DNA from: an uncultured Candidatus Altimarinota bacterium
GTDB taxonomy: Bacteria > Patescibacteriota > Gracilibacteria > BD1-5 > UBA6164
Length of the DNA stretch: 54,327 nucleotides
Direction of reading: 5' to 3'
Assembly (NCBI GenBank): GCA_938015455.1
Contig: CALLPL010000012.1
Span: 1 to 54,327 of the forward strand
The stretch's first letter is position 1; every line of letters starts with the position of its first letter. A program made the translations under genes and the position numbers. Below are positions 1 to 10,180 of the stretch, one piece after another. Below the pieces are notes generated by a model. It was not told the DNA's origin. It saw only the letters and a list, made by a program, of their open reading frames with translations, and did not search any database.

Positions 1-132
1 TCAGATATTTCTCAAAACCAGTTGAAATATTATGTTTCTCTCATAAACTTACGACCAAGAAAAAGACTTGGCTACAAAACTCCTTATGAAGTCTTCTTTA
101 ATAAAAAACTTAATCTGTGCGATTCCTGTTAG
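1..132 (+). CDS. IS30-family transposase, C-terminal fragment (5' end outside window)
   Basis: The frame is open from the first base and stops at TAG. The 43 visible residues include NLRPRKRLGYKTPYEVFF, the hallmark tail of IS30-family DDE transposases, where it follows the last catalytic glutamate. The protein would cut and paste the insertion sequence. The catalytic residues and the left end of the element lie outside the window. I could not identify a terminal inverted repeat in the 17 bases before the next gene. There is no TGA in the visible part, so it does not show which code it uses. Family assignment is confident; whether the element is intact cannot be judged. Confidence 0.8.
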   Translation, partial: SDISQNQLKYYVSLINLRPRKRLGYKTPYEVFFNKKLNLCDSC

Positions 133-149
133 AAGCTAAGGTTATTTTC

Positions 150-1319
150 TTACATACCTATTCTCAAAACTCCTTTTCCATACTTCCCTTCCATATCATG
201 AAGAAGTCTTTCTATATGAAGATTTTTCTTATGATCATGATTTTCTTGCTGAAAGAGTGAGAGTTGTTTCTCATGAATACTCTGGATTTGTGAGCTAAAA
301 ACTCCTGTCTTTCGATAGAGTACCCCTGGTTTATAGATCTTCTGAAAGAGCCTTTGAAGCACTCGAAGTATTTCTGTCCTATCACTGCTAAACACTGGAA
401 GTTCTATGTGATCTTTGTACTGAAGCCAATTACTATCTATCAAAAGAATATGAATATCTCCTATTTCATGTCACTTGCGAGATAGTTGATCACACATTCT
501 GTCTAGATTAGACTTTATATGGTTAAGCAAAATAGAACTTTCGCTCGTCATTTTTCTATTAAAACCTCTCGCTCTTCAAATAGACTTCGCAACAGTTTTG
601 GGAAGAAATTCCATACTTGAAACTCCTCTGAGCTCAAACCATAGCTTTCCCCCATTTTTCCCAAATCTACGAACAATCTCAAAATATCCAAGATGAATAT
701 AATCTGATATAGTAGTGATTTGAAACTCAAGCTTCTTTGCTGTTTTTCGTCCTATAAATGGGATCTCTTGGAATGATAGAGTATTAAAAATATTTCTTTC
801 TCGCTCACTATCGATTCATACAAATACTCCATAGGGTTTTCTAATTTTTGAAAAAATTTTTGCCTTGAGTCTGGTATTTGAAACTCAAATCGATACAGGA
901 ATTCATATTTCTTTTAAGATATCTTGCTGCAAATTTTGTAAGTACTCATCTATGCCTAGATTATACATCTCAGGAAGTCAGCTTATTTCTACAAAAGCTT
1001 CATCCACAGAAAACACTCGTACATCTAATACATTTTTACGAAGATACTGCATAAGTTTTTGAGAAATTTCTATATAGAGATCCATATGTACTCCGGAAAA
1101 ATATGCATCTCTATTTTTGAGTATTTTTTTTGCTTCCCAAATAGGAGTTCCTACTTTTACTCAAAGTTTTTTCGCGTTATAAGTTGCTGCAACAATTATC
1201 TCACTCCCAACACAAACATATTTCCCTGCAAGTCTTGGGTTTTGAAGTATCTCACAACTTGCAAAAAAACTATCACAATCTATATGAGCGTATGTGTGTT
1301 TTGAGGTTTTTAATTTCAT
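150..1319 (-). CDS. Y-family DNA polymerase (Pol IV/UmuC-like)
   Basis: 389 residues when TGA is read as glycine. The N-terminus carries the metal-binding motif AHIDCDSFFASCE, and about residue 100 the second catalytic motif FSVDEAFVEIS, both diagnostic of Y-family translesion polymerases. A helix-hairpin-helix-like stretch (EIPFIGRKTAKKLE) follows, then a little-finger region. The family copies past damaged template bases with low fidelity. The length fits DinB or UmuC; I cannot separate the two by eye. The ATG at 1319 puts MKLKTSKHTYAHID at the N-terminus; an upstream ATG at 1352 would add 11 residues. There is no umuD-like partner next to it. The gene ends 17 bases from the convergent transposase tail. 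Confidence 0.88.
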
Positions 1320-1371
1320 ATATACATAATATATACAAAAGTGTTCTCTCAAAAGTATTTTGATATATATA

Positions 1372-2106
1372 TTATGAAATATCCTTCTTATAAGCCCTGT
1401 ACATCAATCTATCAAGTATAAACCCAGGAAGTGGAAACCAGGCAAGGATCTTACTCACGAGATCTGGGTAGATATTTCTCTTTCATTTTTTTATTCCCTG
1501 AAAGCTTGCTTGTGCTATTTTCTGGACCTTCTTTTGAGACTTCTCATCGTAAGAAACTTCTTTCCCATAATATTTTACATGAGCCGTTGGCATAGGTCAT
1601 GGGAAGACTACGGAAACAGAAATTTTTTTTCAAATGAGGTAGCTGCGAAGTGCATTACAAAAACCAGCAAGTGCCGATTTACTCGCTGAGTATCATAAGG
1701 CAATCGGGAACGGAAGCATCTGTGAAGCTGAAGCAACAGCTCAAATACTCCCTCATTCATTTATTTTATTTTCTAATAACAGGAGTCTCACAAGTTCCAT
1801 ATGCCCAAGTGTATTTATCTGCATGAGCTTTGTATTTGCTCACAGGTCATGTTCTAAAAAATTTCCCGAAAGTGAAATCCCCGCATTACAAATAACAATA
1901 TCATACTCTCCTGATAATTGCTCTATAGTTTTTTGATCTATTTTCGAAATATCACAGTGAATATAATTCATGTTTTGAGGAAGCTCGTCACCTATCTCTC
2001 AGGGAGAAATATCGAGAATATCTACACTATATCAATCAGAGAGTGCGAGGAGAGAGATCTCTTTTCAAAGTCCACTCATTCATCATGTTATCAGCGCTCG
2101 TTTCAT
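1372..2106 (-). CDS. Short-chain dehydrogenase/reductase (SDR)
   Basis: 244 residues, classical SDR fold. Visible are the cofactor motif TGGMSGLGKEI (two of its glycines written TGA), the NAG motif in CNAGISLSG, and the active-site YSASK about residue 152 (preceded by Ser in VASASQM). These enzymes use NAD(P)H to oxidise or reduce alcohols and ketones; the substrate cannot be read from sequence. The C-terminus (FPLPGFILDRLMYRAYKK) resembles SDRs with a membrane-associated tail. The ATG overlaps the TAA of the upstream SDR gene by one base (TAATG), which implies translational coupling. Confidence 0.85.
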
Positions 2107-2747
2107 TATTTTTTCAGTCATAAAAATACTCTCATAAGAGGAAACACAATATATATCATAAGAAACCAGTCCCAAAATAGCGTAGTACTTCCCTGTTTGT
2201 TTTCTATTGCATGTACGATTTTTGGGATAACTCTATCTATTTCTTTTCATACAGTCTTTTTCATACCAGCCTTGAGATGCATTGGAGTTCTCACAGCTCA
2301 GAGATCAATATCTAATATATTTCTATTAGAATTCTCAAGAGAAATAGTCTTAAGAGCCTGGCTCGTTGCACGCTTCATACTCGCATATACTGACATATTT
2401 TTTGCAGGAATATACTGCATAATACTGGATATATATATAAATTTTATACCCTCTGGGAGGGCATGAATAAGCTGTAATGGAGCCAAAGTATTCACAGATA
2501 TCTGCGCAGAAATTTCATCAGCAGTTAAATCCTCAAACTTTCGATGATATCAGACTCCTGCTGAATATATCACAAAATCATAATCTTTCTTTGAGATACT
2601 TAGACAAAGCTTTTTAATATCTTCATTCTGACTTAGATCATAACTAACTCTTGTTATCGTATCAACGGTGTCTCAGTGATCTTTATAATACTCTGAAAGC
2701 GCTTTTCAGATTCCAGAACTTGCTCAGATGACACATATCTTTTTCAT
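2106..2747 (-). CDS. Short-chain dehydrogenase/reductase (SDR), second copy
   Basis: 213 residues. N-terminal Rossmann motif MKKICVIGASSGIGKAL, with both recoded glycines at conserved glycine positions. An SAG motif (IYSAGVGYH) takes the place of NAG, and the catalytic tetrad region is ISSIMQY...YASMK. The C-terminus ends in a hydrophobic stretch (FLMIYIVFPLMRVFLGL) that probably tethers it to the membrane. It lies between the helicase gene and the other SDR on the same strand, with 7 bases upstream and a one-base overlap downstream. The two SDRs may therefore act together, for example in lipid or sugar modification. They are divergent in sequence, so not a recent duplication. Substrate unknown. 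Confidence 0.85.
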
Positions 2748-2754
2748 AAAGCTT

Positions 2755-4008
2755 TTATCTTCTTCGAGTATTCCCTCTTCGCTCTCTTGCTTCCTGTCTA
2801 TACATTCTTTTTCTTGCATCTTTTTCAGCATTAAGTTTTTGTTTTTCTCGCTTTGTGAGAGGACCCGTGATAGTAATTGCGTAGGGATGATTTTCTATAC
2901 GTCTAATCTGTTGCCCTATAAGTTTTTCTATATCTAGTAAAAATTCAAACTCCTCTTGATCAGAAAATGAAAGTGATACTCACTCTCTTCCAGCTCTCCC
3001 TGTACGACCAATACGGTGAACATAGGTCTCAGGTTCGTTTGGGAGATCATAATTTATCACAAACATAAGTTCGTCTATATCTATCCCTCTTGCAGCAATA
3101 TCTGTTGCGATGAGGACACGAGTTTTGCCTGACTTAAAATTAGAGAGTGCGCGCTGACGATGATTCTGAGATTTATTTCCATGTATTGCTTCTGCTCTAA
3201 TGTCTGATTTATCTAGTTCTCTCACCACTCTATCTGCGCCATGTTTTGTTCGGGTAAAAATAAGTACTTGCTCCATCTTTTGATTTTCTAAAATACTTAT
3301 AAGTAGATCCTTTTTATCCGATTTTTTGACAAAAAATACAGCCTGCGAAACCTTTTCTGCGGTAGAAGACACAGGTGTAACTTCTATCTTTACTGGATTA
3401 TCGAGAATTTCATCTGCAAGATGAGATATTTCTTTTGGCATCGTCGCTGAAAAGAAAAGCGTCTGTCTCTGATCTGGAACGATAGCAAGAACCTTTCGTA
3501 CATCGTTAATAAATCACATATCGAGCATACGGTCAGCCTCATCGAGAATGAGTATTTCTATCTTCTTAAGGTCTATAAATCATTGATTTATGAGATCTAG
3601 CAGTCTCCCTGGAGTCGCTACGAGTATATCTACTCATCTTTTAAGTTTCTGGACCTGTGAATTTTGATTCACTCATCCAAATATTACTGCGTGTTTGAGA
3701 GAAAGCCCAGCTCAATACTGCTGAATATTTTCCTCTATCTGTATCGCGAGCTCACGGGTTGGAGTGAGTATTAAACATTTGATAGCTGTATTTGTATTTT
3801 CAAGTTTCTTTTCTCTCGAGAGGAGCTGTAGTGTCGGGATGGCAAATGCTGCAGTTTTCCCAGTACCAGTTTGAGCAGCTCAGAGAACATCTCTCCCCTC
3901 TAATATATGAGGAATTGCTTGCTCCTGAATAGGAGTAGGTTCAGTATATCACTGCTTTTCTAAAGCTTTAAGTATAGGATCAATGAGCTGTAGTTCGCTA
4001 AATAACAT
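2755..4008 (-). CDS. DEAD-box ATP-dependent RNA helicase (RhlE-like)
   Basis: 417 residues. All core motifs are visible in order: TPIQ (Q motif), AAQTGTGKT (motif I), PTRELA (Ia), TPGR (Ib), DEAD (II), SAT (III), then in the second RecA lobe [11 protein letters not shown] (V) and [13 protein letters not shown] (VI). The glycine before AAQTGTGKT and the last glycine of GREG are TGA. The C-terminus is a short basic tail ending in RR, as in RhlE-type helicases. The enzyme unwinds RNA duplexes with ATP, typically in ribosome assembly or mRNA decay. It heads a co-directional run with the two SDR genes. Confidence 0.95.
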
Positions 4009-4195
4009 ATATATAAAAATAAATAATAGATATTAATACCTACAGTATATAAAAATAAAAAAAAATCGCACGCAGAAGATTATTTTTGCAGATTAGAAAA
4101 CAATAATCTGCTATGTCCTCTGCTTTTTTCCTTTGTATATTGATTTTCAGGGGTATTTCCTATACTTTTTCATATACTTACTCTATTATATACCT

Positions 4196-5647
4196 ATGAA
4201 CCCTCAAAAAAAATCTGCTTTTACTCTCGTGGAGCTTATAGTGGTTATAACTATTTTAGCCATACTTGGAACCATTGCTTATGTGAGTTTTAGTGGCTAC
4301 TCTCAAGATGCTCGAAATTCGAGCAGAATATCTGATATCAAAAATATAGAAAAGGCCTTAAGTATCTACGCTACAAGTGAAGCCCTCCTCCCTCCTCCTG
4401 ATGACGCTACAGATATCACCTATTCATGATCTATCCTGTGGTCACAGTGAGTTTTTAGTACTGGAGCTATTATAGGACTGCAGCGTATATCAGAGATTCC
4501 AACTGACCCAAAAAATGGAACTATTTACAGCTATTCACTAGCAGCAAATCAAAGAGACTACCAGATATGATGAGCAGTAGAATGATGACTCGTGAGTTAC
4601 TCCCCATTTACTCCTACAGCTCACGCAATTAGTTGAGGGAGTCGTACAAGCTATACTGTATGAAACTATATAGATTATGATCTCGCTGCAAATAGTGGGG
4701 GCTCATGTAGTCTCGTCACTATCCCTAGTCTTATACTGAGCGATATTCCTACATGATGAGTTATACAAGATTGATCCGTATATACCTATAGTTATAAATG
4801 ATCTGAACATATACCAAATAGTTATGAGTCTAGTTTTGGGGCATCATTTCCAGGAAGCTGATTTCAAACAATCGAGATTCTCGATAATTGTGATATAAAT
4901 ACGCTAGCCGATCTTGAGCTTTATATCGCGCAACTCTCAACAGCATTTCAGCAGCTCGCTGGACTCAAACAGTACGAACGAATAATATTCTATTCAAACA
5001 GCAATGACTTTAAGCTCATTATGGCAGAAAATCTTAAAAAGCGATGATTCAATATAGCTCCATCAATTATAGAAGAATTATCAGCACCTCTCCCAAGTCA
5101 AGTAATGGTAGATACGTTTACTGATACTGATACAACTCAGCTTGTTTGATCTCATACTCCAGACTCTAGTTCAGGATCTTGGTCTCTCGTGCCTGGTGGA
5201 GACACTTCAGCCTATACTATTTCCTCTAACACCCTGAGTAAAAACGGATGATCAAATACCCTTGTATTCCCAAGTCCAGATCCATCAATCACGCAGGCAA
5301 ATTATGAAGTATCTTTTGACATACAAGATTTTGCTTCTGGAGAAATACACAGTTATCTCAGATATACTGATAGTGACAATTACTATAGGCTCAGCATTTC
5401 ACCTGGAGGATATACGGTCATGCGAAGAGCCTTGTGAGTAGATTCTGTTTTTGCGAATATCACTGAGTCTATTTCTATATGAAGTAGTGTTGTCTTTTCT
5501 ATTAGCTGAGACACTCTTTCTATAAATATTGCTGGGGTGGATAAAGGAGATGTTGTTGGCTCTTGAATAACGGGTATCTGAAACGCTGCACTATGACTCC
5601 AAAATAGTGGAGCGAGTATCGATAATTATACTATTACTTATAAGTAA
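4196..5647 (+). CDS. Type IV pilin-like protein with C-terminal lectin-like domain
   Basis: 483 residues. The N-terminus has a type III signal sequence (KSAFTLVELIVVITILAILG): basic leader, cleavage before Phe, Glu at +5 and a hydrophobic helix. It would be processed by a prepilin peptidase and held in the membrane or built into a pilus-like fibre. The next ~120 residues look like a pseudopilin head. From about residue 325 a beta-rich region (SLVPGGDTSAYTISSNTL, RYTDSDNYYRLSISPGG) resembles concanavalin/LamG-like carbohydrate-binding domains. Many glycines are TGA, so a standard-code caller would see only the first 78 residues. An upstream ATG at 4133 exists, but the start at 4196 gives the proper prepilin leader. 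Confidence 0.82.
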
Positions 5648-5656
5648 TCTGATCCT

Positions 5657-7948
5657 ATGTTTGATAAAATCATTGATTCTATCTATGGTCTTTGGTACTC
5701 TATAATAGACCATCTAATGCTTTCAGCTGGTATCTGAGGACTTTTACTCATATCTGCTTTGTGAGTATTTTTCTTCTATCCTGATAGCTCTGTTCCTGAA
5801 CCTTTAAATACTCCTCTTCCTCTCATTCAAACTACTCCTGATAGTGGTAGTGGGGAAACACTAACAGGTTCTATTATTCCCTCAGGATCATGATGAGGAG
5901 ATATTCTCCCAACGATAGATTCATCAGGGCAGGAAGTAGTGTTATCTCCTGAACCAGGCTCTGTAGAACAAATAGACTCTCAGGTAGCAGACCTCTCACA
6001 AAAAACAAATACTACAGCGCTCAGCCCACAATCAGTCCCAAAAGAAAAACCAGGAGTCTTTAAACGTCTTATAAATGTATTCACCTGATGAGACGAGCCA
6101 GAAGAACCTGAAACAACTCAAGCAGTTATTCCTCCATCACCCGAAGAGATAGTACCTATAATCCCTTCACCCAATACGACCGAACCTGCTCCTGAGGAAA
6201 AAGAACTCTCTGTAAAAGAAAAGATCCTCGCAGCAAATAAAAAGAAGGAAACAGAAACTATTCAGGCTCCAAAAACCTCCACAAATACAACTGCTCCTAA
6301 AAATACAAACTCCCAAGAAAAAGAAACTCCAGCCACCTCTAACTCAACCACCTCAAATTCGACATCAGGATGAGAACCGAGTTCTGCTAGCACTTCTTCC
6401 ACTACTAGCTCGAGCTGAACACCTAGCTCAACTAGCTCATCTACAACCAGCTCTTGAGGAGATACTTCTACAAACTCAACATCGTCTACTAGTACTACTA
6501 CATCTAGTTCATCTGGAGAGCCGAGCTCTACATCATCTACGAGTAGTACATCTAGCTGAGAACCAAGCTCTACCGGTTCGTCTACCACTAGCTCAGGTTG
6601 AGATACCTCTACGAGTTCATCATCTTCAGGCTCTTCTGGAGAACCAAGCTCAACGAGTTCTACTTCATCAACTACGAGTAGTAGCTCTTCTTGAGAACTG
6701 AGTTCTACTAGCACTTCTACCACATCTTCTGGATGAGACACTTCTACAAGTTCCACATCGTCTACTAGTAGTACTACATCCAGCTCTTCTTGAGAGCCGA
6801 GTTCTACATCATCTACTGGCTCAACATCTAGCTGAGAACCAAGCTCTACTAGTTCGTCTACCACTAGCTCAGGTTGAAATACCTCTACGAGTTCTACTTC
6901 ATCAACTACCAGTAGTAGCTCCTCTGGTGAGCCAAGTTCAACAAGTACTTCTTCTACCAGCAGTACTTCGAGCTGAGAACCGAGTTCAACAAGTTCATCT
7001 ACCACAAGCTCTTGAGGAGATACTTCCACAAGTTCAACGTCGTCTACTAGTAGTGCATCTAGCTCTTCTTGAGAGCCGAGTTCTACATCATCTACTGGCT
7101 CAACATCTAGCTGAGAACCAAGCTCAACGAGTTCGTCTACCACTAGTTCAGGTTGAGGTACCTCTACAAGTTCTACTTCATCAACTACGAGTAGCAGCTC
7201 TTCTGGTGAACCGAGTTCAACTAGTACTTCTTCTACCAGCAGTACTTCGAGTTGAGAGCCGAGTTCAACTAGCTCATCTAGCACATCTTCGGGATGAGAT
7301 ACTTCCACAAGTTCCACATCTTCAGGCTCATCTGGAGAACCAAGCTCAACAAGTTCCACTTCATCAACTACGAGTAGCAGCTCTTCTGGTGAACCGAGTT
7401 CTACTAGCTCAACAAGCTCTACTTCGGCAACTTCTTCTGGTGGATCTACAAGTACATCTGCGAGTTCTGGTTCTTCTACAAGTACAAATTCATCTTCCTC
7501 TAGCAGTTCAAGTGGAGCTCCAGCAAATAACAATGGTGGGACTACTCCCTGAAATACAGGAGCAGATGGAAATCCTGTAGATACTATCGTAGATCAGTAT
7601 TTTGAAAATGACTGAGAGTTTGACACTGGATGAGGAAACTTTGTTCCTATCAGAGTCGTAGCAGTCCACGCACGAAGCCCCATCCCACCAAACCCAGCAA
7701 GCTGTCCCAGCTGATACTCCCAGCTATGAATCAACTCCAACATCTTCGATCAAACGACTCTTTCACTCCCCTATACCCAGTGAAGCAACGATATGAGTCT
7801 CACCAACGAATTCATAGAAAAAAACGGAAGCGATTATTACTTTAAGATCTTCAACGTCAACGGAGTCAAGATCTGATGAGTCATCTACAAGATCGGAAAT
7901 CCCGACCTCAACTATCACTGGGCATTTACAGTTTGTTTGGAAGATTAG
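5657..7948 (+). CDS. Membrane-anchored surface protein with long Ser/Thr-rich stalk
   Basis: 763 residues. A single transmembrane segment lies at about residues 22-42 (MLSAGIGGLLLISALGVFFF). A Pro/Glu-rich linker follows, then about 390 residues of Ser/Thr/Gly low-complexity repeat (units like SSSGEPSSTSSSTS, with some glycines written TGA). A compact ~110-residue C-terminal domain has three cysteines (VDTIVDQYFENDGEFDTGGG... ending in AFTVCLED). The layout suggests a rigid or glycosylatable stalk presenting a terminal domain outside the cell. It starts 9 bases after the pilin-like gene, so the two are probably co-transcribed. The C-terminal domain is not one I recognise. The stop overlaps the stop of the convergent gene on the other strand. 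Confidence 0.8.
6350..7510 (+). repeat. Ser/Thr/Gly-coding degenerate tandem repeat
   Basis: About 1.15 kb of imperfect repeats built from agc/tca/tct/act/aca codons with recurrent GGA-GAG-CCG or TGA-GAA-CCA blocks (Gly-Glu-Pro). Blocks of about 60-110 bases recur with small differences, for example near 6500, 6790, 7060 and 7240. The repeat stays in frame with the 763-residue protein throughout; I checked the Gly-Glu-Pro codon phase at both ends. Such repeats expand and contract easily, so length may vary between strains. Confidence 0.85.
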
Positions 7949-8364
7949 TAATCATCATCGTTATTTTTCTCAGAAGCAATATCTTCAATAAATTTTTCTG
8001 AGTCATTAACAAATTTCATTGCTGATGAGGTCTTTAATTTTTCTATAAATCATTGTCCATCAACTATCTTTTCCTCAATTATTAAGAACTTAAGTTTATG
8101 ATTATCAATAATTCCTTTGATTTTCCCTACAACATCCTGATTAATTAATCTCATATCTAACCTACAGGATACCTCATCAATACCCCTTTCAGAATAATAG
8201 ATAGAGCATAGGTTCGACTCAAAGTCTCCAATTACTATTTTATTGTCATCTCTCTCAAATACTTTTCCAAACACATCTTCTAGACTAGAAATAAAAACTT
8301 CTAAGTCTATATTTTTGAATCAATTAGCAGAAACTAATCTAAAATCATATTGCCATACTGCCAT
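7945..8364 (-). CDS. Unknown 139-residue protein, candidate immunity protein
   Basis: Starts MAVWQYDFRLVSANGFKNID and ends in an acidic tail KNNDDDY. It has one TGA glycine at residue 15 and another at about residue 106 (VDGQGFIEK). No signal peptide or membrane segment, so it should be cytoplasmic. I do not recognise the family. Its position is the main clue: it begins 12 bases after the stop of a ParB-like toxin-type cassette, which itself follows a giant toxin-like gene and its DUF4279 partner. In polymorphic toxin loci a small acidic cytosolic protein directly after a toxin tip is usually its immunity protein. That role is inference. The last codons overlap the 3' end of the convergent surface-protein gene. 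Confidence 0.6.
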
Positions 8365-8376
8365 CTATTAATATTT

Positions 8377-8703
8377 TTAATAAAATAAATCATATTCTGT
8401 TTTATATGCCCCCCAAGGAAGTTCCACCTCCTTTATTGGCACGTCTTTAATACCTAAGTCTTTTGCTATTCTCTGCCTATGATAACCGTCTAATAGATAA
8501 AATGCTCCATTATTTTTAGTAACTACTAGTGGTTCTTCAGCTTTATTTCAAGCTTTCATAATAATATCTTTTACATCACTATATCTCTTAGCACCAATAG
8601 GATTTCATAGCGTTTTCTATATATCATCTTCTGTAATTCAAAAATACTCTTTTGTAGATTCATATAATTCTTTATTAAATTGCTCAATATTAATTAGCCA
8701 TCA
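8377..8703 (-). pseudogene. ParB/Srx-like nuclease-domain remnant (orphan toxin-tip candidate)
   Basis: A 109-codon stretch without a start codon: it opens just after an in-frame TAG (8704-8706), contains no ATG near its beginning, and is interrupted by a TAG at 8617-8619 (between GITEDDI and KTLGNP). TAG is a real stop here. The rest reads well with TGA as glycine and contains GAKRYSDVKDIIMKAG and LLDGYHRQRIAKDLGIKDVP, the G-H-R core of ParB-like domains. This fold occurs as a toxin tip in polymorphic toxin systems. The missing start fits a displaced C-terminal cassette that would become active only if recombined onto a secreted protein. The internal stop suggests it has also decayed; a sequencing error (TGG to TAG) is the alternative. 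Confidence 0.65.
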
Positions 8704-9122
8704 CTATAAATATCGCAATCTAATTTTAAATTTAATTCTACGAGTTTTCACATAATTACTGTATCTGCTTGTATACCTATATGATTTGATACCCCACTAA
8801 CTCAAATTGTAATATAAGCTTCTTCTGTTCTTGTAATTCTCACAAGTCAATCTTTGTACTTAAGAAGCTTATCTAAAAAAGAATTAATTGCATTTGGTAA
8901 ATAAGGATCTATTTCACTTCTTTCTTTCTTTTTATGGATTCTTTTTTCGTAGAAATCAATTATGTACCCATTTGATGGATATACATTCCTTCCATGGTGC
9001 ATCAACTCTCATTTTGACCAATACTTAGTTGGTTCTAATCATATAATATCTACCATTTCTTGTCAAGAAATGGTTTGGCTATAGATTTTAAAAGAACAGT
9101 AATAATTAATGTATTCTTTCAT
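8694..9122 (-). CDS. DUF4279-family protein, likely immunity protein for the giant toxin
   Basis: 142 residues. The pattern matches DUF4279: an N-terminal beta strand (YYCSFKIYSQTISGQEMVD), then LGL-P-T-x-x-W-S-K-G-E (here GLEPTKYWSKGELM), a central IDPYLPNAINSFLDKLL, and the ending LVELNLKLDCDIY. Six glycines are TGA, including that of SKGE. DUF4279 genes are commonly found directly after polymorphic toxin genes, where they are proposed immunity proteins. Here the ATG overlaps the TAA of the 3849-residue protein by one base (TAATG), so toxin and partner would be made from one message. No signal peptide, so a cytosolic neutraliser. The role is inferred from family and position. Confidence 0.75.
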
Positions 9123-10180
9123 TATTTTATTATAAATCATGTAAACACTGGTTCAAAACTATTTCATTTTCATGTTTTTGCCTTAAAGTAAACCTCTCCA
9201 TCTATATTTCTAAAAGCATCCCAATCTGAATTTGGAACGAAGTCATCTTTAAGTTTATGAAACTTACTATACCCATTTTCTTGTGCCAAAATTTCCAATT
9301 GAGAGCTTCAAAGCTGTTTATCTTGGTTTGACCATTTAATACATCAATTATTAGCGACACTTAAATTGTTATCTCCATGAGAAATTGCACAAGGAACAAT
9401 CATTTCCCGTCTTTTGGCTCAGTCAATCCTTCTCTTAAATACTCATGGGCTATGAAATCAACTAATGCTCCCTGCCGTCATTCAACCAAGTATTAGTATA
9501 CTATTTACTGTCATTTTTCAACAATAATATTGAGGAGACTTCCCTTCAAAATCCGTAGTCCCTAAACAGTGTTTTGCATATTCTTTATTCACTACTCACG
9601 CTGAAGTAAGTGAATATGCTGTTAGTGACCATCAAGCATAAGGGACTACTCTTGCTCATATCTGCCCAGCAAACTTGCGGGGATATTTTGTAACTATTGC
9701 TGACAGAATTTTTCCTGCTCAATATCACGTTCATACTCAAACCGCAACATCATAAAGATCATTTAAAGTAAGTGTATCTAAAACTCACTGTAAATATGCC
9801 TCTTCATCTATCTTAATTTTTACCATGGAATATACAACATTGTATAATGGGACTTTATCATCACGAATTTCCCATCTTACATCTATGAGCCTTTCTTCAA
9901 CATATTTTAATCTATCAATTCAATCTTTTGTAATAATCCTATCTATGAGAGAATTAAGTTCTTCTCATCTTTCTTCAGTTATTATTCTCTCATCTCTATC
10001 TGTTGCTTTTTGCAATCTAAATTTTTCCTGACACTCGAAATAATTTTCATGCTTACAAAATTCTGGTCAATATATATCATTTGGTGATCAACCTCATGCT
10101 GAACTTTGAGCTACCTCTACTCAATCATAATTAAGTCATAATCCCTCAAATAATTCTTGAAGAAATCTCTCTGATTCACT
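9122..10180 (-). other. Toxin-like C-terminal region of the giant protein
   Basis: About 350 residues after the last discoidin-like repeat. The style changes: charged helices ([20 protein letters not shown]), then a Gly/Ala-rich, membrane-compatible segment, then a terminal ~110-residue domain beginning near [19 protein letters not shown] and ending in FEPVFTGFIIK. About 25 TGA codons lie in this part alone. I do not recognise the terminal domain; candidates by context are a nuclease or another cytosol-acting enzyme. Its His, Asp, Cys and Lys residues are only suggestive. Confidence 0.6.

Noticed and set aside
150-1319. Many genes looking like pseudogenes broken by TGA
   Set aside because: All breaks are TGA, often at conserved glycines, and frames continue to TAA or TAG; code 25 explains them. 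Only the ParB-like cassette has a true internal stop (TAG).
4088-4113. Hairpin GCAGATTA/TAATCTGC upstream of the pilin-like gene as terminator
   Set aside because: No T-run follows directly and both flanking genes point away from it; it may be chance or regulatory.
6262-7533. 423-residue minus-strand ORF rich in Val, Glu and Leu
   Set aside because: It is the antisense shadow of the Ser/Thr repeat of the stalk protein; codons such as agc and tct give repetitive Glu/Leu/Val reading on the other strand.
6927-7580. 217-residue plus-strand ORF
   Set aside because: Out-of-frame reading of the same low-complexity repeat; no start context and no domain.
8377-8703. Reading the TAG at 8617-8619 as a sense codon
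   Set aside because: No other gene in the window needs TAG read-through and several end with TAG, so I treat it as a stop.
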